Below are positions 57,598 through 64,000 of a DNA stretch of 64,000 nt, in pieces. Each line of letters begins with the position of its first letter. Positions within the stretch are counted from its first letter, which is position 1. The stretch comes from Brachynemurus nebulosus (lineage: Eukaryota; Arthropoda; Insecta; Neuroptera; Myrmeleontidae), in contig JAPWDM010000001.1 of NCBI GenBank assembly GCA_035578155.1, forward strand, positions 159,313,498 to 159,377,497. The letters are read 5' to 3'. The notes beneath the pieces are model-generated. The model was given only the letters and a program-made list of their open reading frames with translations. It was not told the DNA's origin and made no database searches. Made by a program: the position numbers and the translations under genes.

Positions 57598-57884
57598 TAT
57601 AAATGAAAGAATAGACATCAGGGAATCCAACATTATGACAACAAGAATAGCGAGATATGTATATACATAGATCGGTGTATTTTATTTATTTTTATTTTTA
57701 TCAGAAATTACATCTGAACTAAAAAAAAAATTAGAAAAATTACAATCCCCCAAAATTAACCCATAAAAAAGAATTATCGCAAAAAATTTCCCCATAAATT
57801 TCATTTCCCCAAATTTTCACCTTGAATAATTTTTTTCTTCAAAATTGCGAAAAAATTCCCCAATCTGGCAACCCTGGACCCTAG

Positions 57885-59224
57885 ACATTTGTTTCATTTA
57901 TCTATGAAATAGAAAAAGGCCCTGATTGTGAAAGTCCAACAACATGTCATTATCGAGAAATCTCATATTTAATCAATTTTTTCTTTGATAATAATAAAAC
58001 TAAATGTAAACACATTTTACATACTAAGGGCATTTTTACGATTAGATTAACATTTCTATTCACTAAAGATAAAAATAACTTCACTTTATGTTCATTATTA
58101 TTACCTATCAATTAATTTCTGTCCCTTTCAGACTACGTGGATTATTATTATTTTATTTTTAAATTTCAAAACAAAATTCGATTTTTATTACCTATATTGG
58201 AAACTGTATGAAAATATTTGCACCTATTTTCGTAAAAAAAAAAATTATTGATTAAATCTAATTTAGAATTCATCACATGTACTTACAAAAAGGCTCAGTA
58301 TTAAACAAACAATTTAAATGATTACTAAAAATACAACGAACACACATTTACCACCCCTATGTAATGCACGCCCTCTACAAAATAATACACCTAATAATGG
58401 TGACCAATTTTTTTTTTTGACAATAATCAATTCGTTCAAATTGAACTCTATTTGCGTTAATTTTCACTGAAAAAGAAAATTTAACATTTTTTTACCAATT
58501 TTATTTTTCAATTTTGTCTGTTTTTAACGATATTTTATTTTTGTTAAAAGTGTTTTTCAAATAAATTGAAATGATGGAAGAAACGAAGTATACAACAGTG
58601 AATATACCATCCAAGAGACGATCGTTGAAAGTGCTAGTTTATTTTTTAAAAGCTGATATTTTCAAAAAAATAGATGTGGTAATAAAAAAATGTCATAGTT
58701 GCCTGCAAAAAATCCGCCGTGGTAGACGAAATAATCACCCATAAGAATATAATCAAATCCTTCCTCTTGTCATCTCCTAAAAAGCTCAAATTTTCGAGAA
58801 ATGTAGGGACTAATAGTCTCTATTACCTAATGAACCTGAGTACTTTGCCTAGGCGACAAAGATTTTAATTATTTTGAAAATAAATTTTATAGTACTAACT
58901 TTTAGAATATTTACCATATTTAGTCTGTATATCTGTCTGTCTATAATTGATTTTCTCAGTAGCAGTTTCCAGCGGCTTCGCTGGCGTAAATTTCGTAATT
59001 TGGTAGAGAAAATCCCTCCTATGTATAGTTCACTAGAAATACCTACCAACCTTTTTTCTATCATAAACTAACAATAAGAGGACTAATTGCGTAATACTCT
59101 GACGCTTTTTAAAATATTTAACTGATTGTCAAGGACCTAAAAATTTTAAAGGTTCAAAATGTACACTTTGCTCCCCCCCCACGACTCTCGCCTTTAGGAT
59201 ATCGTAAAAATCCATCTTTTTAAC
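57885..59224. other. Intergenic, no gene seen
   Basis: AT-rich. Two opposite 65-71-codon open frames at 58849-59071 overlap each other and show no recognisable motif. No element ends were assigned. Confidence 0.4.
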
Positions 59225-59520
59225 AATTTTTCGAAAATTCAGCTATTACAGCCACTCTTGTAATACGACTTGACTCCGAGATTATGATAGAAAATTGTTT
59301 TGAGCCCCTAGAAGTCGAAAATGATTTTCACTTAAATTTATATATGTAGGTATATATGTATGTATTTGTTTATGTATTTGCGTATCAACACAATAACTCT
59401 CGAGCGAAAAATTTAATTTTTATGAAATTTATGGAAAATATTGGAAAACCCAAACTCTTGTATGACGTCGTCAGCCACACCTATCCGATGGTTACTCAGT
59501 GACAATTTTAGCGGGTAGGC
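59225..59520 (+). repeat. Fragment of the TA/120-bp hAT-like family (plus orientation)
   Basis: TCGAAAATTCAGCTATTACA, GACTTGACTCCGAGATTATG, CGAAAATGATTTTCAC, a short TATG/TA stretch, ATAACTCTCGAGCG, then GACGTCGTCAGCCACACC. Same order as the full element; the TA array here is short and replaced by TATG steps. Confidence 0.65.
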
Positions 59521-60361
59521 CGGGTAGACCCGGGCCTACCCAAAAATTTTGACAAAATGAAGAAAAAATAAGAAAAATTAATGAAAGGAATTAAAAGAAT
59601 GATCTTAAGTCAAGCATTTCTCTGAATTCCAAAATTTTGTAAGCTTTCAATTTTGTCAGTGATATCTGTAAATAGCATTTAAGATCATCCATGACTGAAT
59701 AAATACTCAATACCTGAGGAGTCATTGCTATAATAATAACAAGCTAATAGGTATTTTTGATTCTATATTCGTTTCTTAGAAATATTAATAGTAGACTTTG
59801 ATTTGCTTAGGATGAATTAAAAATGAATTCAAACTCCAAACGCCTTAGTCATAAAAATATTTGATACACATTTTGTGTAATTCTACAGATGCCTAATAGT
59901 TTTGTCTTTTTGGTAACAATATTATCATTTGTTATAATTTTGTAAAAATATTCCTATATTTTTTCTTATAAATTACTTAAGCTTGTATCTTATTTAAAAT
60001 TTTTATGTAGCTGAGATTTATACTGATATTTTGCTTTGATTCAACATAATAACTATTCTTATTATTTCTTATATGTTGCTTAAGCTTAACTAAATATCTA
60101 AACCAAATTTAGTAATATACATAAGCATACAGCTTTCCTAAGTGTTATGTGATTACCTGAAATTACTTGCAAATATTGCTTAAAACTGTAAACAACGTTG
60201 TAAGCACCGAAATGTAAATTTTTCAGGAAAGAAAAGACCTATTAATAACATATTTTTAATAGAATTTAAAATCTTATCAATATTGAACATTTATCCAATG
60301 GCAATGGAAATTGGAATATCCAATGGAAATTTTGGCAAAAATTCTTATTTATATATTGGGA

Positions 60362-60363
<2 letters not shown>
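59521..60363. other. Intergenic, no gene seen
   Basis: AT-rich sequence. Short GGGTAGACCCGGGCCTACCC at 59523-59542 is a perfect palindrome. No coding region was found. Confidence 0.4.
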
Positions 60364-60450
<87 letters not shown>

Positions 60451-60580
60451 TTTAGTGAATATTATTTTCGGTTTCTAGGGACCTTAAAACATATTTCTGT
60501 TATAGTCTCGACCTCAAATGCGCCATGAGAACGGCGGTAATAGCTGAATTTCCAGTTTTAGAAATTCGCTAAAATCAAAG
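60364..60580 (-). repeat. TA microsatellite and flank of the hAT-like family (minus orientation)
   Basis: The TA array (60364-60447) is followed by AAATTTTAGTGAATATT, TTTCTAGGGACCTTAAAAC, GAACGGCGGTAATAGCTG and AGAAATTCGCTAAAAT. These are the inverted left half of the family core. The other side of the array is not recognisable. Confidence 0.65.
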
Positions 60581-60615
60581 AAACTTGTGCATTTTTCAGG
60601 GTAACAACGTTGTGA

Positions 60616-61127
60616 GTGACTGACGTTTACAACGATATTCCCCGGAGCCTCTATCGGGTCAATGAAATATCGTGTAAAAATAAAGTACCAGATACCTACT
60701 ATTTGGTGATTACAACGTTATTAAGGCTTACCTCAGTTAGAGACAATTTTCTGAGAATGGATTTTTTCCTTTTCGAAATTAGGGATTTCGCGAGTCCCTC
60801 CACATTTTCCTGTTCTTGTCAGTTCATTTAAAGATATTTATCTTCCTTTTTCTTCCACTAATAAGACGCTTTTCATCATCGGGTGATAGTAAAATCTCAT
60901 CACTAGATGCCATGTCTGGAGCTGACAACATTGTTTCCCACAAAAGTGCATTAAGTGCGGAAACTGTCAAGCTTTTTTCAGGATTACCAATACAAAATAT
61001 GAGGAAGAAATATACATATACCACGCTATTCGTCAAGTTATTTACAACATTGTTGCATCGAAAAACCCGTTTTGGAAGTAGTGTCGCTTACAACGTTTTT
61101 CGGCGAAGCCCTTCAATTATGCAATAA
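60616..61127. other. Unassigned GC-richer segment with open frames
   Basis: A minus-strand frame (61036-60824) ends NALLWETMLSAPDMASSDE, ILLSPDDEKRLISGRKRK. It looks protein-like in composition, acidic then basic. The plus frame over the same bases is also open. TTACAACG(A/T) motifs recur at 60626 and 61089. I do not recognise it; a fragment of a mobile-element protein is the likeliest explanation. Confidence 0.25.
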
Positions 61128-61162
61128 AAAACTTACAGCTTTAAGAAAAATTATTATACATA

Positions 61163-61754
61163 TCGCGAGCTTAGTGTTACACTGTTCCATATCGACTTTT
61201 TAAAATCTCGGGAACAATGAGTTTGAAGTTTTGACATATTTTTAAATGTAATTTATATAATATGAATTAATTTTCATTTCCAAAGAAGCAGGTATAAACA
61301 AATTACAATATATCAAAATATTATGTGAGACAATAACAAATTGAACCAAAAAATAATTTAGAACATCCAAATTCTTTGTGAAACATAGAACTTTTAATAA
61401 AATTTATATATACTTTTAGGAGATGGAATCAAGGGCAGATCCAGCCTGTTGAAAAAAGGTGGCTGCCTCTAATCCTAGGAGAAATTTTGGGGAATTGCGT
61501 GTTCTCAGTTGTATGTTTAACTAAAAAAAGTTACCTATTATAGGTCAAGGGGGGGGGCTGCAGCCCCCACAGCCATCCCCCTGGATCCGCCTTTGGATGG
61601 AATTTTTATGTTTTGTTGATTTCTACCGTTCTTTAAGGAATTTTGATTAAATTTAAATTTATATAGATAGACAATGAAATGGAGAACTCAAATATGTGAA
61701 AAAGTGCAAATCTCAAAAAAGTCGACATAGAACAGTATAACACTGGGCTCGCGA
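61163..61754. mobile_element. TA-flanked MITE with about 45-bp inverted ends
   Basis: TCGCGAGCTTAGTGTTACAC, TGTTCCATATCGACTTTTT at the left and the mirrored AAAAAGTCGACATAGAACAG, TATAACACTGGGCTCGCGA at the right. TA lies at both borders. Another MITE is nested inside at 61430-61595. Tc1/mariner-type by target. Confidence 0.75.
61430..61595. mobile_element. 166-bp hAT MITE nested in the TA-flanked MITE
   Basis: Ends CAAGGGCAGATCCAG and CTGGATCCGCCTTTG, with a perfect 8-bp duplication gatggaat (61422-61429 and 61596-61603). The interior has CCCCCC/GGGGGG stretches that also pair (GGGGGGGCTGCAGCCCCC). Confidence 0.82.
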
Positions 61755-62473
61755 TAAGTTCATGTTTTATAATAAAGGAAAATTCGGACCTACCCAAAAA
61801 AAATTCTAAAATCGACCCTGTGGTTAGATTTTTCGGTATTTTCGACGAACAACTCTTGAACTACATGTACTCCTGTATTTTATTATTATACCACATCACA
61901 TATATATACTTAACTTCTTGTCGGACTCATATTTTATTAATATGTAGAGTATAATATTTTTCTAGCATATTGAAGTTTATGTTGGAAAAAGTCATAAAAA
62001 TCTATCTACACTAATCGAAAAAAATATTACACAAAATAAATATTGTAAGTTAAGACCGATTATTGTTATATCTTTATTTATGATATCTATGTCACTGAGC
62101 TACGAGCTGGAAATGAAATTTTCGTAGGTACGAGACGCGTATACTGTGACGGAACTGGATTATATAAAAATGTCAAGAAAAAATATATATATATCAAATT
62201 ATTAAGATAAATATGTAGTATTAAATTATATTTTCTATTATATTTATGTATTTCTGTATACATGTACACAAACTGAGGTCACCATGAAAAGATTTAACGG
62301 GTTATGTACAGTTGTGATAGTCGAATATGTATAATTTTTTTATGGCATATTCTTTAAATTCGTTATTGCAAGAATATTCTCACTCAATTTCATAACGATC
62401 GGAGGATTCAATCCGAAGTTATGGCTACAGATAGCGCGCCACCTCGAGTAGCGCCCGCAGTTGCTCCTGCGTA
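61755..62473. other. Intergenic, no gene seen
   Basis: AT-rich with short (TA)n near 61900 and 62185. No coding region was found. Confidence 0.4.
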
Positions 62474-63413
62474 GGGGAAGGTCGCCCAAAGCGGGTACCC
62501 CTCTTAAAGCGGGTAAGCGCTTGTATATCGTTGTATCGAATGTTTTTGTCAGGTCGTGTGTATACCGAGATTAACCGAATATCAACCAATATCAATCAGT
62601 TACACTTGAACGCTTGTGTCGCTTAATGCCCTAGTTAAGCTTCATCAAATTTTTTTGTTAGTTTTGTTAAAAATTTTGGGGATAAATATTCTGTGACTAG
62701 TCACAAACCTTTTTATTTGTAATCTTTTTGGTATTACCATATTATGTTATCATCATTTGACTTTTAATGTAGAAAAATGTAGGCACGTATCGGCGTTCAT
62801 TTTGAAATTATTCTAAATTAACAAAATTAAGTCTTTTTGGGCAAAGCGGGTAGACAAAATAGAAGCATCTTAATGGAAAAAACTGTTGGAAGGGGAACAA
62901 AATAAATAATCTTCTTTTTACGACGGAATGAGGGAAAAAGTTTAAAAAAAATATTTCTGCCTTGTTTGTGGTGATTTTAATATGGAATCACCTGAAGTAA
63001 TATATTCCAATATGGAGGTTGTAAAGAAAGTTACAGTTAATTGTTATAAATTTATTATTTTTGTCTTTTTTCAATTTTTTTTACTTAATTATTATTATTG
63101 TTAAGTTCTATATGATTAAGAAAGTTTATATTAAAAAATAATAACAGTATTTAAATACATAATGTACTTACCCGCTTTGCCCAAAGGGGGTTACCCGCTT
63201 TAGGATACCTATACGGGCAAAGCGGGTTTTTGCAGAGGTTTTGTATTTTCTTTATTAAAAATAAATATCGTATAAACATTTCTTAAGCGAAGTTTCATTT
63301 TAAAGTTCGATAACTATTCTATCTGATAATATAAAAAAGATCTGCTTATCGAAGTCAAAAGTCACTTTTTTGGGCGTTTAATCTTAGCTTACCCGCTTTG
63401 GGCGACCTTCCCC
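62474..63413. mobile_element. TA-flanked element with perfect ends and subterminal repeats
   Basis: Perfect inverted repeats of about 24 bp (GGGGAAGGTCGCCCAAAG then CGGGTA, and the inverse), flanked by TA (62472-62473 and 63414-63415). The motif AAAGCGGGTA, or its inverse TACCCGCTTT, recurs at the ends and at about 62505, 62840, 63170, 63195 and 63220. No transposase is present. The TA|GGG start matches the pogo-like elements at 9797 and 40122. Confidence 0.82.
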
Positions 63414-63415
63414 TA

Positions 63416-64000
63416 GCTTCCGCTGAGTTATGCAGCTGCTGCTCGGTATAATATAAGCAATACGTTAACTTTGGCCGTTCTATTGTAGTGTTCGCAATGT
63501 ATGGCCTTGAAACTTTAGAGCAATTGCGTATACAGACTTTCGAACGTTCAACATTGGTTCAACATCGAATATGAAAGAAACAAACCTATCACTTTAAGTG
63601 CAATTATCTTAGAACCGTAATTTTTTTTTTAAAGTACCTTATATAAATAAAATATTCTAACGAAATTATTTTTACATTCAATTCTAATGAACCGTTCTCG
63701 AGTTATCATGTCTAACGCAAGTAGTGCCTAAAAAGAGCGCTCCTGGAATACAACTGTAATTCCGCTATATTTTCAAATATTTTTCTATGACAATTTAACT
63801 CATGTGTATCAAGTCCCATAAGAATATTATAGTTCTTTTCACTTTTACCATGGAAAAAAAAAGTTAGGACAAATGTTTACAGCGAAAAAAATGGTACAAA
63901 ACATTTCATTGGTCATTTCATTGTAGGTAAACACGATAAAAATGAAACAAAAATTCGTATTGGTAAATTTAACTGATTTCAGAACCGTGGTAACAATGCA
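63416..64000. other. Intergenic, no gene seen
   Basis: AT-rich sequence running off the window. No coding region, RNA gene or element end was recognised. Confidence 0.4.

Larger units (their letters stand above)
56055..57876. mobile_element. hAT-type element interrupted by a mariner
   Basis: Ends CAGGGTTGCCAGAT and the inverse ATCTGGCAACCCTG. Flanks ggccctag (56047-56054) and gaccctag (57877-57884) match at 7 of 8 positions. The interior repeats CCCCA(A/T)A and TTTTTCGCCAAAAA motifs and lacks a transposase. The mariner at 56871-57597 is inserted in it, so the hAT is the older of the two. Confidence 0.8.

Overview
This window is AT-rich eukaryotic DNA, almost certainly from an insect. Its only convincing host genes are three complete cytochrome P450 genes of the CYP6 type (clan 3). 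All are on the minus strand and all have the same five-exon layout with the same intron phases, so they form a tandem array made by duplication. Reading downstream to upstream they are P450-A (418-7913), P450-B (19650-22295) and P450-C (32935-36528). Each exon chain stays in frame and encodes 504-505 residues with an N-terminal membrane anchor, WxxxR, an I-helix AGxE motif, ExxR, PDRF and the haem signature FGEGPRNCIG. The multi-intron CYP6 structure, long TA microsatellites and many hAT, pogo, piggyBac and tRNA-SINE remnants would fit a sternorrhynchan hemipteran, but the order is a guess.

The rest, including most intron sequence, is a dense mosaic of mobile DNA. Region by region: 1-8 kb holds P450-A, with a hAT MITE against the intron 2 donor and a pogo-like MITE in intron 1. 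8-19 kb is intergenic and holds a pogo-like element with a decayed transposase tail, the 5' part of a non-LTR retrotransposon, a Harbinger-type MITE with a matching empty site, a hAT MITE, a GC-rich foldback and a piggyBac-type element. 19.6-22.3 kb is P450-B. 23-25 kb holds a Penelope-like fragment with a GIY-YIG domain. 27.2-31.7 kb holds two very large imperfect palindromes carrying microsatellites. 32.9-36.5 kb is P450-C. 36.7-47.1 kb holds further TA-flanked elements, a mariner pseudogene, a tRNA-derived SINE with a target duplication, an intact-looking Tc1-like transposase ORF and nested hAT/TA MITEs. 47.8-50.9 kb is a 3.1-kb hAT-like element containing a TA microsatellite and a 120-bp minisatellite; fragments of it recur throughout the window. 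51-64 kb holds more MITEs, including a hAT element split by an internally deleted DD41D mariner, and a pogo-like element with subterminal repeats.

The three P450s are microsomal monooxygenases of a family usually tied to detoxification of plant compounds and insecticides. The mobile elements explain why intron sizes differ so much between copies (intron 1: 4.9 kb in A but under 1 kb in B and about 60 bp in C) while exon lengths barely change. Element termini were read by eye; superfamily calls rest on terminal repeats and target-site duplications unless a coding remnant is named.
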